Shown here piece after piece: positions 55,358-63,848 of a stretch of 64,000 nucleotides of DNA. The first letter of the stretch is position 1, and every line of letters starts with the position of its first letter. A program made the translations under genes and the position numbers. This DNA is from Akkermansiaceae bacterium (GTDB taxonomy: Bacteria; Verrucomicrobiota; Verrucomicrobiia; Verrucomicrobiales; Akkermansiaceae): contig JANRFH010000024.1 of assembly GCA_030725745.1 (NCBI GenBank), positions 30,727-94,726 of the forward strand, read 5' to 3'. A model generated the notes under the pieces. That model made no database searches. It worked only from the letters and a program-made list of their open reading frames with translations, and was not told where the DNA came from.

Positions 55358-56099
55358 CGTCCCTCCGGTTAATAATTTCTACGCGCAAGCCCATCCAGCG
55401 ATCATCTTCGCCAGAGCCGAAGGTTACCCCGCGCAACCATACGCTAATTTCTTCCAGTCCGGCCTCTCCGCCACCGAGGGAAATGAAGTCGCGGATGGTT
55501 CCATCACTCCGCAAGTTTAAAGCGAAGCGCCAGGGAGAGCCGCTAGTATCAGTTCCTTTCTCAGGACTGAATAAAGGTAGTTCTTCTGGCATCCATGCAA
55601 CCGCCGCCTTGTCGTATGGCCTGATTACCGGCTGCTTGGCATCTGCCACTTCACTGCTCACATCCACTGGCTGGACTTGGTTTTTATTAAGAATTTTCGG
55701 AAAGGTTCTCATTCCCTTTGCCGCAAGCTCCACCTTAGCAACACCAAAGTCGGGAGAAATCGGACGCATGCTCACCTCATAGTTACTATTGGCAAATGGA
55801 TCTCCTGCCATCGAATTCAAAGAAGCATCGGAACCCGGAACACTGCTATCAATCTCCAATCTCCCAGGAAATGGGCCACCCTCCTCAGCAACCAGCAACC
55901 ATTTGTTTGAAAGCTCCTCCGAATCAAAGCGCATGATCGAAGCAGATTTAGATGATTCTTCGATACCTGAGCCAACACGGATATCCACAAGTCCGAAAAA
56001 AAACGAAAAAAACAACACCACTAAAAGTGGAGCGACAATTTTATCGATCAACCTAGCTTCTGAACCACTCCAATCAAACACCAGTTTATCCCGCGTCAT
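55338..56099 (-). CDS. Single-pass envelope protein in the TonB position of the ExbB/ExbD operon
   Basis: A 253-residue protein with a short cytoplasmic start, one membrane helix (about 23-41, VAPLLVVLFFSFFFGLVDI) and a large periplasmic part. There is no proline-rich TonB linker and no classic YP motif. The C-terminal segment (SPWRFALNLRSDGTIRDFISLGGGEAGLEEISVWLRGVTF) has the alternating pattern of a small beta domain and could play the TonB C-terminal role. It overlaps exbD by 4 bases and the zinc ribbon gene by 20 bases. Family unknown. Confidence 0.6.
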   Translation of the reverse strand: MTRDKLVFDWSGSEARLIDKIVAPLLVVLFFSFFFGLVDIRVGSGIEESSKSASIMRFDSEELSNKWLLVAEEGGPFPGRLEIDSSVPGSDASLNSMAGDPFANSNYEVSMRPISPDFGVAKVELAAKGMRTFPKILNKNQVQPVDVSSEVADAKQPVIRPYDKAAVAWMPEELPLFSPEKGTDTSGSPWRFALNLRSDGTIRDFISLGGGEAGLEEISVWLRGVTFGSGEDDRWMGLRVEIINRRDDGSGTE

Positions 56100-56548
56100 G
56101 GCTCACCTCCCCTCTCACTTACTCCACTGGGTGGCGTGGCGGACTTACCTACCAACGCCATTTTAAAACCCGATCTGAGAATGATCTCCGAAACTTTCCG
56201 TTCCATTCCCACTGAAGTCCCCACATCGGATTTGAGTAAAATGATCGTTCTAGCTCTGGCCTCGTCAGCTCGTAGTTCTTCTAGCAAGTCCGGCAGATCC
56301 TCGAGTTTGATCGCAGTTCGCCCCAAATACAATTTTCCCTGTTCCCCACCGGGGCCAAGGGTCACGACTATGGATTCATCGAAACGCTCCATCTGAAACT
56401 CCGATACCGGCACATCCACCATCACCCCGCTACTGCCGAGAAACATGGGGCTCATCAGAAGCAGCATTGTCACCAAAGAAAAAAGGTCGAAAAGTGGCAC
56501 AGCGTGCAAAAAGCCAGGCCTCTCTTCGAGTGTAGTCTCCAGCTTCAT
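56096..56548 (-). CDS. ExbD/TolR-type biopolymer transport protein
   Basis: A 150-residue protein with one membrane helix near the N-terminus. The conserved Asp of the family sits in PLFDLFSLVTMLLLMSP (about D21), the proton-carrying position in ExbD/TolR. The periplasmic part has IVVTLGPGGEQGKLYLGRTAIKLEDLPDLLEEL and VGMERKVSEIILRSGFKMALVG, as in ExbD. It overlaps exbB by 4 bases and the next gene by 4 bases. Confidence 0.85.
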   Translation of the reverse strand: MKLETTLEERPGFLHAVPLFDLFSLVTMLLLMSPMFLGSSGVMVDVPVSEFQMERFDESIVVTLGPGGEQGKLYLGRTAIKLEDLPDLLEELRADEARARTIILLKSDVGTSVGMERKVSEIILRSGFKMALVGKSATPPSGVSERGGEP

Positions 56549-57267
56549 TTTTCCTTTGGAGCTGCGGGTTTCTTTCTACCCTGCGTCCGTTTTTTCCCGA
56601 AATTGGTCTCTCCACGGAACGGCGCGAATTCCTCCTCCTCGCGAGCGTCCGCGATCATATGCACCACCTCGATACCAGCGCGCTCAATACGGCTGACCAA
56701 CCTTTTGGAACGTCCGACAAAATAGAGATAAAAGACATACATGGGCACCGCCACCGTCAGACCGACCACTGAAGTAACCAAGGCGGTCATAACTCCGGAA
56801 GAAAGCTCCACGGGCCCAGGCAGCCCGTTTTGTTCATTCACACGCTGGAAGGCATCCACCATGCCGAGCATAGTCCCAAGCATGCCGATTAGCGGGCAAA
56901 GCAGCGACACGGCAAGGATTGCACGGATGTTTTTTTCGATACGGGGCACCTCCAGCTGGCCTGCCTCGCGCACCACATCCGTCAGATCACGCCTTTCAAG
57001 GTAATAGCGGAGCAGTCCTGCATGGGCGACCCGTCCGACCGGCCCCGGTGCACGTGCCGCCTCATGAACGGCCTCCGCGAAGGCGCGGCGCTTCACATGA
57101 AGCCCCAGCCCGACTAGCAAGGAACTCACATTGATTCTAGCCCGGTGAAAATAGAAGAAGCGCTCCACAATACAAATCGCTCCCACGAAGCCAAGGCTCA
57201 GCAAAACCCATACAAGCGGCCCTCCTTTTTCAATCAGTCCCGATACCTCCCACAACGCCAGAATCAT
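56545..57267 (-). CDS. MotA/TolQ/ExbB-type proton channel protein
   Basis: A 240-residue membrane protein with three helices: about 13-35 near the N-terminus, then a paired set around 115-140 and 155-185 (IGMLGTMLGMVDAFQ and GVMTALVTSVVGLTVAVPMYVFYLYFV), which match the TolQ/ExbB channel helices. The cytoplasmic loop is rich in Arg and Glu. The basic C-terminal tail (KKRTQGRKKPAAPKEK) is unusual. First gene of a four-gene coupled operon. Confidence 0.87.
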   Translation of the reverse strand: MILALWEVSGLIEKGGPLVWVLLSLGFVGAICIVERFFYFHRARINVSSLLVGLGLHVKRRAFAEAVHEAARAPGPVGRVAHAGLLRYYLERRDLTDVVREAGQLEVPRIEKNIRAILAVSLLCPLIGMLGTMLGMVDAFQRVNEQNGLPGPVELSSGVMTALVTSVVGLTVAVPMYVFYLYFVGRSKRLVSRIERAGIEVVHMIADAREEEEFAPFRGETNFGKKRTQGRKKPAAPKEK

Positions 57268-57433
57268 TCTGAGAGCAATTTAGCCACTCCCGGACTTACC
57301 TAGCAATACAGAAAACACCAAACCATGACTCATCTGAAGGAAGGATGGACGAGCAGAGCATACCGCATAGAATACTGCAAAGCCTAGGCAGTCTCCCTTA
57401 GCCGAAAAATGCATGCTTCGCCATGAGTCCACA

Positions 57434-59416
57434 ATGAAAGCCGCCACAGCCATCCTCGCCCTGCTCATCAGCTGGGTTTTGCCCGGGCGTACCGTTTATG
57501 GAGAATCAGAAGGAGACATCGCAAACATGCCGCTGTCTGAGCTGGAGCTCCAATTGAAGACTATCGATATGGAGCTGAAGCAGCTTTCCCGTTACGGGCT
57601 CCGCAGCGGGGTCGGCTCCATCGGTTTCCGCACCAATACTTACCCAGACCCTGATCACACGGAATGGCTCAAGATCGATCTCAGAGATGAGAGCGAAATC
57701 GATGAAATCATCCTCGTCCCCACGATCTGGAGGGACTCCGAGGACGCCAGGATCAATGATGCCTTTCCCGCGGAGTTCCACATTTTAGCGGGAAAAGGAG
57801 GAAACGACGAAGGACGTGTGATCGCCACTTATTCGGCGAAAGCATCAGATCCGGCCAGAATAGCGCCCTTGGTCATTAAGTTAGAAAAAACCAAAGCCTC
57901 GTGGGTGAAGATCGTGGCCACTAAGCTAACCCCACGCGCTCTAGACGGCCTTCATTCATTCCAATTGTCGGAAGTTCTAGTTTACAGCGGAGACAGGAAC
58001 CTCGCACTGAGGAAACCCGTCACAAGCTCAAGAATCACGCTAGGCCCTTCACATGCGTGGGATGAGAGCTTCCTCGTCGATGGCTTCATGCCCTACCAGA
58101 TGAACGTTCCGCGTGGTGAACACAGCCTTGCGATGGTTTCTGTCATCGATGATGGCATTATTCCTTCGTTTGTCATCGATCTGGGTAGCCCGCACCCGGT
58201 CGATGAAATTCGCATTCACACCATCGATCAGAGCGATACCGTCCCACAATCCATCCTCGGAGATTTCGCCCTACCGAAGCGCATCCTCATTGAGGCTTCC
58301 GACGACGAAGATTTCACGGATAGACGCATCCTCTGGGAGTACGGCTGGAAGGATATCTATGAGACCGGCCCTATCATCATATTACCTATCCCCACGACTT
58401 CCTGCCGATACATCAGGTTCACAGGTCAGGAACTCTTTATCTCTGAATATGGCGACATCCACTTCTCACGGATGGGCTTCGCAGAAACAGAAGTGATTTC
58501 CGGAGGTAAGAATATCGCCCTAAACAAGCCCATAACGGCAAACTTCCTGCCACAAGGTAGTTTAGGCAGACTCTCCGCGCTAACCGATGGCGGCAATCTC
58601 TTCGGCGCTATCATACCCATCCGCACATGGCTAGGTGAGCTTGCTCGGAGACATGAACTCACCACCAGAAGGCCGCTCGTAACCGGAGAACTCCAGAAAA
58701 GGTATGCCCGCCAGAAAACCCGACTCAATCTCATGTCATGGCTAGCCGCCATTTTCGCAGCTGGCATCGCCATCACCATCCTCGTGGATCGTATCTTTCG
58801 CATGCGCCACATCGGAAGAATACGCATGCGCTTCGCCGCTGACCTCCACGACGAACTTGGCGCAAACCTGCATACCATCGGCTTACTCGGCGATGTCGCA
58901 CTCTCATCCATGGACTCTCCCGAACGTCTAAAGAACGCTCTGAGACGCAGCCGCGACCTCACCGAGAGGACAAGCAAGGCAGTCAGGCACTGCACTGAAC
59001 TTCAGGATGCCAGCGGACTCTTCGGAAATCTAAAGGGCGACATGAAGCGAACAACTCGACGCATCCTCGCAGACCTCGATTATGAAATCATCGTCGAGAA
59101 CGAAGACATCCTAGATAATCTCAAGCCAAGGACACGTGCCAATCTTTTCCTCTTCTACAAGGAAAGCCTCGTGAACATCAGCCGCCACTCCGGAGCCACC
59201 AAGCTGGATGTCAGCCTCTCGGCACCCGGAAATTCCATCTACCTCACCATCACAGACAACGGGCGAGGCATCGAAGAAGAAGATCAAAAAGTCCCCCCTT
59301 CCCTGCAGCGGCGAGCACGCCTCCTCGGTGCCACTGTGTCAGTGGTCTCTCCTTCCTCCGGTGGCACGCGCGTCACACTCAGTATGCGCAGGAAAAAATT
59401 CGGATTTAAAAAATAA
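57434..59416 (+). CDS. Sensor histidine kinase with extracytoplasmic discoidin-like domains
   Basis: A 660-residue membrane kinase. After the signal (about 1-23) come two discoidin (F5/8 C)-like beta domains (about 60-190 and 195-355; the second starts NLALRKPVTSS) and part of a third (IALNKPITANF, about 360-395). A membrane helix lies at 434-455. The NarL-type H-box is FAADLHDELGANLHTIG (H472), and the ATPase domain has NLFLFYKESLVNISRHSGATKL and ITDNGRGIEEED. The ATG at 57434 is chosen so that the signal peptide is complete. The paired NarL/LuxR regulator follows after 8 bases. Confidence 0.87.
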   Translation: MKAATAILALLISWVLPGRTVYGESEGDIANMPLSELELQLKTIDMELKQLSRYGLRSGVGSIGFRTNTYPDPDHTEWLKIDLRDESEIDEIILVPTIWRDSEDARINDAFPAEFHILAGKGGNDEGRVIATYSAKASDPARIAPLVIKLEKTKASWVKIVATKLTPRALDGLHSFQLSEVLVYSGDRNLALRKPVTSSRITLGPSHAWDESFLVDGFMPYQMNVPRGEHSLAMVSVIDDGIIPSFVIDLGSPHPVDEIRIHTIDQSDTVPQSILGDFALPKRILIEASDDEDFTDRRILWEYGWKDIYETGPIIILPIPTTSCRYIRFTGQELFISEYGDIHFSRMGFAETEVISGGKNIALNKPITANFLPQGSLGRLSALTDGGNLFGAIIPIRTWLGELARRHELTTRRPLVTGELQKRYARQKTRLNLMSWLAAIFAAGIAITILVDRIFRMRHIGRIRMRFAADLHDELGANLHTIGLLGDVALSSMDSPERLKNALRRSRDLTERTSKAVRHCTELQDASGLFGNLKGDMKRTTRRILADLDYEIIVENEDILDNLKPRTRANLFLFYKESLVNISRHSGATKLDVSLSAPGNSIYLTITDNGRGIEEEDQKVPPSLQRRARLLGATVSVVSPSSGGTRVTLSMRRKKFGFKK

Positions 59417-59424
59417 CACCAACC

Positions 59425-60090
59425 ATGAATCGCATAATCACCGTAATGATGGTCGAGGATCACCCCGACTACCGGGAAACCATCGAACTCGCATTGGAAA
59501 CCGAGACAAATATCAACCTCGTGAGTAAATTCGGCACCGCTGAGCGTGCCCTCCGTAGCATTATCGACGCTCCCGAGACCGCAGTGTCGGATGTGATCCT
59601 GCTAGATCTAAACCTCCCGGGAATCTCCGGACTCGAGGCTCTGCCTGCATTCCGCAAACTCGCACCAGAATCGAAGGTCATCGTCCTCTCCCAGTCCGGA
59701 GCCGAGGCCGACGTGCTTGCCGCCATTTTGGCAGGAGCTTCCGGCTACCTGCTGAAGAAATCGACTCTCACCCAGATCACAGAAGACATTCGAACGGTAA
59801 TGGACGGCGGTGCAGCCCTCGATGCAGGGGTCGCTGGCTACTTGCTCAAAACGCTCAAAAACCACCTACCCAAGGAGACCGAGGAAATTAGCCTGACCGA
59901 CCGTGAAATGGAGATCTTAGCACTACTCGCCGATGGATTCCTTAAAAAAGAGATCGCAGAAAAACTCCTCATCAGCATCACCACAGTCGCCACGCACATT
60001 CGTCATATTTATAAAAAACTCGGAGTAAAAAATGGCCCAGCAGCCATCAAAAAAGCCTACAGCCAAGGCATCTTCAGAGCCGGAGAATGA
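59425..60090 (+). CDS. NarL/LuxR-type response regulator
   Basis: A 221-residue regulator with receiver domain (VMMVEDHPDYRETIELAL; phospho-acceptor Asp in ILLDLNLPGISG; Lys in GYLLKKSTL) and LuxR helix-turn-helix (LTDREMEILALLADGFLKKEIAEKLLISITTVATHIRHIYKKLGVKN). It lies 8 bases after the sensor kinase gene, so the two form one system. Confidence 0.93.
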   Translation: MNRIITVMMVEDHPDYRETIELALETETNINLVSKFGTAERALRSIIDAPETAVSDVILLDLNLPGISGLEALPAFRKLAPESKVIVLSQSGAEADVLAAILAGASGYLLKKSTLTQITEDIRTVMDGGAALDAGVAGYLLKTLKNHLPKETEEISLTDREMEILALLADGFLKKEIAEKLLISITTVATHIRHIYKKLGVKNGPAAIKKAYSQGIFRAGE

Positions 60091-60112
60091 GACTGATAGT
60101 AAGGCAGAAATT

Positions 60113-60730
60113 TCAATCACCCATCTCAAGCCCCTCAAAGAACGCACACAACAGACTCATCATCTCGCCGACCGATTTCGTCTCAAGCAGTATCTGCCTA
60201 AGATCCGGCTCATGGACAAATTGTTGCGCAACTAGATCTGCCATGAGTGCTGGCTCATCTGCCTGCCCTAACAACGTAGCGACTCCAGATCTAATATCTA
60301 ACGGTAGTTTTTCCGTAGCGTCTTCCACCACACCGCGCAGCGTTTTCATCGCAGCTTCACTCTTTTCCTCAGGTAGAGGTGTCGTGATCACCGGCTCGAT
60401 CAGCGCATAGGGATATGGCTTTTCCTCAAGCCACTCCTTGAACCTAACGCGGATCACCCCGTGCAGCAGAAGCTGCGATGTCCCGTCATCCCCCTCCCGC
60501 GAAGCCCTTACCAATCCTGCGGTTCCTATTTCTGAAATAATATCCTCTCCGCCATCCTGAGACTGCTTCACTCGCCCGACCGCAAAAACACACTCACCTG
60601 CAAGAGCCTCCTCCAGCATGATGCGGTATCGCTCCTCGAAGATATATAAAGGCAGCCCGCCATGAGGAAACAGCGTGCAATCCGGCAAGAGCATCACCCC
60701 ACATTTTTTCGGCAAATTCAGTCCCGTCAT
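60113..60730 (-). CDS. LON-domain protein (Lon N-terminal substrate-binding domain alone)
   Basis: A 205-residue protein starting MTGLNLPKKCGVMLLPDCTLFPHGGLPLYIFEERYRIMLEEALAG, the opening of the Lon N-terminal domain, with the following FAVGRVKQSQDG and LLLHGVIRVRFKEWLEE strands. It has neither the AAA ATPase nor protease part, so it is a standalone LON protein. The start at 60730 is chosen because residues upstream in this frame look like intergenic repeats. It converges on the NarL-type regulator gene. Confidence 0.85.
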   Translation of the reverse strand: MTGLNLPKKCGVMLLPDCTLFPHGGLPLYIFEERYRIMLEEALAGECVFAVGRVKQSQDGGEDIISEIGTAGLVRASREGDDGTSQLLLHGVIRVRFKEWLEEKPYPYALIEPVITTPLPEEKSEAAMKTLRGVVEDATEKLPLDIRSGVATLLGQADEPALMADLVAQQFVHEPDLRQILLETKSVGEMMSLLCAFFEGLEMGD

Positions 60731-60851
60731 CGCCGCCACCCTTGCACCTCCCCGCGCCCCCCGCAACAGCCAACCACTCACCCAGCTCTTGCCCCGTGTA
60801 TCCTGCCCTACTTCGATACTTCCATGCGCCAGCAATCCTTCAAAGTGCGAT

Positions 60852-60903
60852 ACATGACCCGAAATATGAAAAATGTTTAAATGAGACACCTGACCCGAAA
60901 TAT
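60852..60903. repeat. Pair of short direct repeats at the edge of the RDD fragment
   Basis: TGACCCGAAATAT occurs at 60855-60867 and again at 60891-60903, 36 bases apart, with similar flanking ACA(C/T). The second copy lies at the left edge of the truncated RDD reading frame. It could be a remnant of insertion-sequence terminal repeats. No transposase is nearby. Confidence 0.55.
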
Positions 60904-61178
60904 TTCTTCGTGAAGGACAGACCATTGGCAAGAGGGCGCTAGGTATCCGCATCGTCAGGAAGGATGGCAGTCCCATCGCCGCTCAGCGTATTATTGGCCT
61001 TCGTATGATTCCCATGCAGATAGCGGCTTTATTGCCTGGCCTAAATTTGGTGATCGGGCTTGTAGACGGTCTTCTTATTTTCCGTAAGGGTCGCAACACG
61101 CTCCACGACGACATCGCCGATACTAAGGTGATCGTGGTGTCAAAAAAGGTGATAATGGTGCCAGATGATGGGAATTGA
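60894..61178 (+). pseudogene. Truncated RDD family membrane protein
   Basis: The plus-strand frame from 60894 to the TGA at 61176-61178 reads GQTIGKRALGIRIVRKDGSP and then a hydrophobic stretch ending GLVDGLLIFRKGRNTLHDDIADTKVIVV, the C-terminal half of an RDD-domain membrane protein. There is no start codon or signal for the missing first half. The left boundary coincides with the direct repeat ending at 60903. The gene is broken, probably by an insertion or deletion event. Confidence 0.75.
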
Positions 61179-61208
61179 GAGACGTAGCCACATGGTGATG
61201 CCGAGTAG

Positions 61209-61446
61209 CTACCCCCTCTTCTCCCTTTGCTCCAGCCACTCGCGACTCATTTTATGCGCCTCTGCGATCCGCTCCTGTGTCATCCGTTTTAGGATGTAAT
61301 CCTTGCCTTCATTAGCAGGTGTGTAGCCTTTTGTGCTTGATATGATGAACCACATGTATGCAACAGAATAATCAATGGGCACTCCTTGGCCTGTGAAATA
61401 CATCCAACCCAACACGTATTGCGCTGCTGCATAACCCTGTTCAGCC
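61209..61446 (-). pseudogene. Truncated Sel1-repeat protein
   Basis: A 79-codon frame reading AEQGYAAAQYVLGWMYFTGQGVPIDYSVAYMWF, a Sel1 (TPR-like) repeat, and a charged helix to a stop at 61209. The upstream half is missing: reading 5' along the minus strand, coding sequence stops where the 78-bp repeat begins (61446). The TTG that could start translation lies at the repeat junction. This is a 3' fragment of a larger Sel1 gene. Confidence 0.7.
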
Positions 61447-61523
61447 AACCCCCTTTTCCCCTTGCTCGGTTCGCCCCTTCAGGGTATTTCACGTTCTAGG
61501 TGAAAAAGCAAATTCCTAGCATT
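61446..61523 (+). repeat. 78-bp repeat, copy 1
   Basis: Starts CAACCCCCTTTTCCCCTT and ends GCAAATTCCTAGCATT. It is identical over 78 bases to the copy at 63849-63926. The left end lies directly at the truncation point of the Sel1 gene. The sequence TTCAC-N7-GTGAA inside can form a small hairpin. Confidence 0.9.
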
Positions 61524-61543
61524 AAAAGCAAATTCCTAGCATT
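61524..61543 (+). repeat. Tandem duplication of the repeat's right end
   Basis: The last 20 bases AAAAGCAAATTCCTAGCATT of copy 1 (61504-61523) are repeated directly once more at 61524-61543. This short tandem copy suggests slippage or an insertion event at the right end of the repeat. Confidence 0.85.
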
Positions 61544-61605
61544 AAAAGAGCCTTTGGGTTGACAAGGCGGGCCTAAATCCAGACGTTTGATGGCGTTATA
61601 TTTAT

Positions 61606-62787
61606 ATGAGTCCCGCCTGCCACAGCAATCGCCACAACCCCAGAGCTCAAGAGGCTCTCGGCAAGGGTAAATCTGTAGCAGTGGCGTTGTTTCAATTCAT
61701 TTTGGGTGCTGCCTTTTTCTTTCCGAGCCAAATGGCTAGCGCAGGAGTTGCCACGTGGCGCGGGAATCACAACAATAATAGCTTCTGGACTTCTGGATCT
61801 AACTGGACCACACCAACACAAATAACGAATGGTAATTTAGATCTTTTGGTGGCGGGTGATAGTCTTGTATTTCAAGGAAGCAAACGAGTGAACAACTTCA
61901 ACGACACAACGGCTGACACTAATTATGCGGGCATTACCTTTCAGTCAGGAGGATCTGCATTTATACTCGCTGGTAGCCGCATAACACTAACGGATTCAAT
62001 CATTAACAATTCCGTCCAATCGCAGACAATCAACTTAGCGATGGCTTTTGGTGCGACAAGGACGATCAATACAGCCTCTGGAGATATCAGGATCAACTCC
62101 GTGATATCAGGAGCTGGAGGCCTGACGAAATCAGGAACTGAGCAGCTCGTTCTCTCTGCCACCAACACCTACACCGGCACCACCACGGTTTCCGGCGGAA
62201 CCCTCGCGGTGAACGGATCGATCGGCAGCCAGTTCGGCACCACGGTTCAGACCGGCGCCATCCTCCAGGGAAGCGGCTCCATCAACAGCAGCGTCACCAT
62301 CCAGAACGGCGGCACGCTCGCCTCGGGCAACAGCATCGAGAGCCTTGCGACCGGCGCCCTGTCCTTGGAGGCGCTCTCCACCTTCGTATACGAGGTAGAC
62401 AGCAGCGCCGCACTGGGTGTGGCAGGTGACCTGACCGCAGTCACAGGGAACCTGAGCCTCAATCTGACAAATGCGGCGATCCTCACCCTCACCGAACTCG
62501 GTGCCGGGTCATGGACGGACGGTGACAAGCTGACCCTGATCAGTTACTCCGGCGTTTGGAACGGCGGACTGTTCGATTTCGGAGGTGTCATCGCGGACGA
62601 CTCCGCATTCACCTTCAGCGGCAAGGGTTGGATACTCAACTACAACGACACAGTGGCTGGCACGAACTTCACGTCGGATCTCACGGGGACGAGCTTCGTC
62701 ACCATGACCGCGGTCGCCATCCCCGAGCCATCCGCAGCACTCTTGGGCTGTCTCGCCGCTCTTCTCCTCCTGCGCCGCAGAAGATAG
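61606..62787 (+). CDS. PEP-CTERM protein with autotransporter-associated beta-strand repeat; compositional mosaic
   Basis: A 393-residue exported protein. Long signal region (about 1-46), beta-helix-like body, an autotransporter-associated repeat (PATR) at about 171-203 (SGAGGLTKSGTEQLVLSATN), and a C-terminal sorting signal IPEPSAALLGCLAALLLLRRRR (372-393) typical of PEP-CTERM/exosortase substrates. The first half (to about 62130) is AT-rich with A/T-ending codons; the second half is GC-rich with C/G-ending codons. The change happens inside the PATR motif. No good ribosome binding site precedes the ATG at 61606. Confidence 0.8.
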   Translation: MSPACHSNRHNPRAQEALGKGKSVAVALFQFILGAAFFFPSQMASAGVATWRGNHNNNSFWTSGSNWTTPTQITNGNLDLLVAGDSLVFQGSKRVNNFNDTTADTNYAGITFQSGGSAFILAGSRITLTDSIINNSVQSQTINLAMAFGATRTINTASGDIRINSVISGAGGLTKSGTEQLVLSATNTYTGTTTVSGGTLAVNGSIGSQFGTTVQTGAILQGSGSINSSVTIQNGGTLASGNSIESLATGALSLEALSTFVYEVDSSAALGVAGDLTAVTGNLSLNLTNAAILTLTELGAGSWTDGDKLTLISYSGVWNGGLFDFGGVIADDSAFTFSGKGWILNYNDTVAGTNFTSDLTGTSFVTMTAVAIPEPSAALLGCLAALLLLRRRR

Positions 62788-62890
62788 TTTCCTGATTTTC
62801 CCAAACGCCGACGGTGCTAGGCGCGTCAAATCCGGTGACTATATTAGCAGCTCCGGCGATCGCGGGCTTTGGTGAATAGTGAGGATCTAG

Positions 62891-63211
62891 GGTGACGACA
62901 CATCGCCGATTGACAGGCAGCTCGATCGTGGGAGCGCAGAGAGCCGGCTGGCTATCTGTGGGACTGGCTGCGGCAAGGAGACCACTTCAGTCTTCGCTGA
63001 TTTTGCGGGAATTTCCTATCTGGTCCAAGATGGACAAGAGGGATGGGTAGTTAGCGGTGACGAGCCAATTAATTCATTGATTGCTTTTAACCGAGTCCCA
63101 GTCGCGACTTATTCTTTTTATGTGTTGAATAAAGTTGGCGGTGGTCAACCAGATCGTGTCGGTTCTAAAGTTATTGTCGTCGGTCAAAAGATGAATGACG
63201 AAAGATGCTAG
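62891..63211 (+). pseudogene. Reading-frame fragment of unknown origin ending in the repeat
   Basis: 107 codons open from after a TAG at 62888 to a TAG at 63209-63211. The later part (FADFAGISYLVQDGQEGW... NRVPVATYSFYVLNKVGG) looks like real coding sequence, but there is no start codon at a sensible place and the first 30 codons are dubious. The stop codon is supplied by the inverted copy of the 78-bp repeat. I do not recognise a family. Confidence 0.4.
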
Positions 63212-63281
63212 GAATTTGCTTTTTTACCCTCGGGGAGAATACCCCTAGCACCCCCGCTTCTGGAAGGGGAAAAGGGGGTTC
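63204..63281 (-). repeat. 78-bp repeat, copy 3 (inverted, diverged centre)
   Basis: On the minus strand this stretch starts AACCCCCTTTTCCCCTT and ends GCAAATTCCTAGCAT like the other copies and has the same total length, but the central 35 bases or so differ. It supplies the stop codon of the frame fragment at 62891. The remaining region to 63442 contains no convincing gene. Confidence 0.8.
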
Positions 63282-63442
63282 CCCGCGTCGTGGAGAAACC
63301 GTGGCCGCAAACTCGACAAGTTCCGCACAGCACGATATGAGTCCATCAACCAAGAGGTCGCCAATCATGATCGAAGTTCCACCTGCGCCCCTACCTTGAT
63401 CTGCCGGAAAACCACCATTCACTAACACATGATCCACACAAA

Positions 63443-63848
63443 ATGAAAACAATCATCAGAACCATTAGTACCTTCGCATGCACGCTCCTAGCTTTGTCTG
63501 CAACTTTGAAAGCGGAGGAGAAAAGAGTCGTGCTGACCTTTGATGACTCTTGCAAGAGCCACGCCACGTTCGTTGCACCGCTCCTCAAGAAAAACGGATT
63601 TAGCGCCACCTTCTACATCACAGAGGGGTTTGGCTTTAAGAAGAATAAGGATCTCTACATGACTTGGGAAGAAATCAAGCAACTGCATGATATGGGATTT
63701 GAGATTGGCAACCACACCAAAGGGCACATGAATATGCGGAAATTGCCGGAGGAGAAAGTCATCACGGAGATCGATTACATCGACGCACAGTGCGTAAATC
63801 ACGGTATCCCCAAGCCAGTCACCTTCGCCTACCCGGGTTATGCATATT
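63443..63848 (+). pseudogene. Truncated polysaccharide deacetylase
   Basis: A signal peptide (MKTIIRTISTFACTLLALSATLKA) leads into the NodB-type fold: VVLTFDDSCKSHATF with the catalytic and metal-binding aspartates, then EIGNHTKGHMNMRKL with the metal-binding His pair, and ends VTFAYPGYAYS. The normal domain is about 180-200 residues longer. The gene runs into copy 2 of the 78-bp repeat, and translation would then stop in the repeat (63920-63922). Active-site residues from later motifs are lost, so the product is very probably not functional. Confidence 0.8.

Noticed and set aside
60737..60976. Long N-terminal extension of the LON-domain protein
   Set aside because: It consists of repeat-derived and basic low-complexity residues; the domain starts at the ATG at 60730.
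61559..61605. Promoter for the PEP-CTERM gene with a perfect TTGACA at 61559-61564
   Set aside because: No acceptable -10 element lies 16-18 bases downstream.
63171..63452. 93-residue minus-strand frame before the deacetylase
   Set aside because: It runs through the inverted repeat copy and has no recognisable domain; the opposite-strand frame is equally open, so neither is supported.
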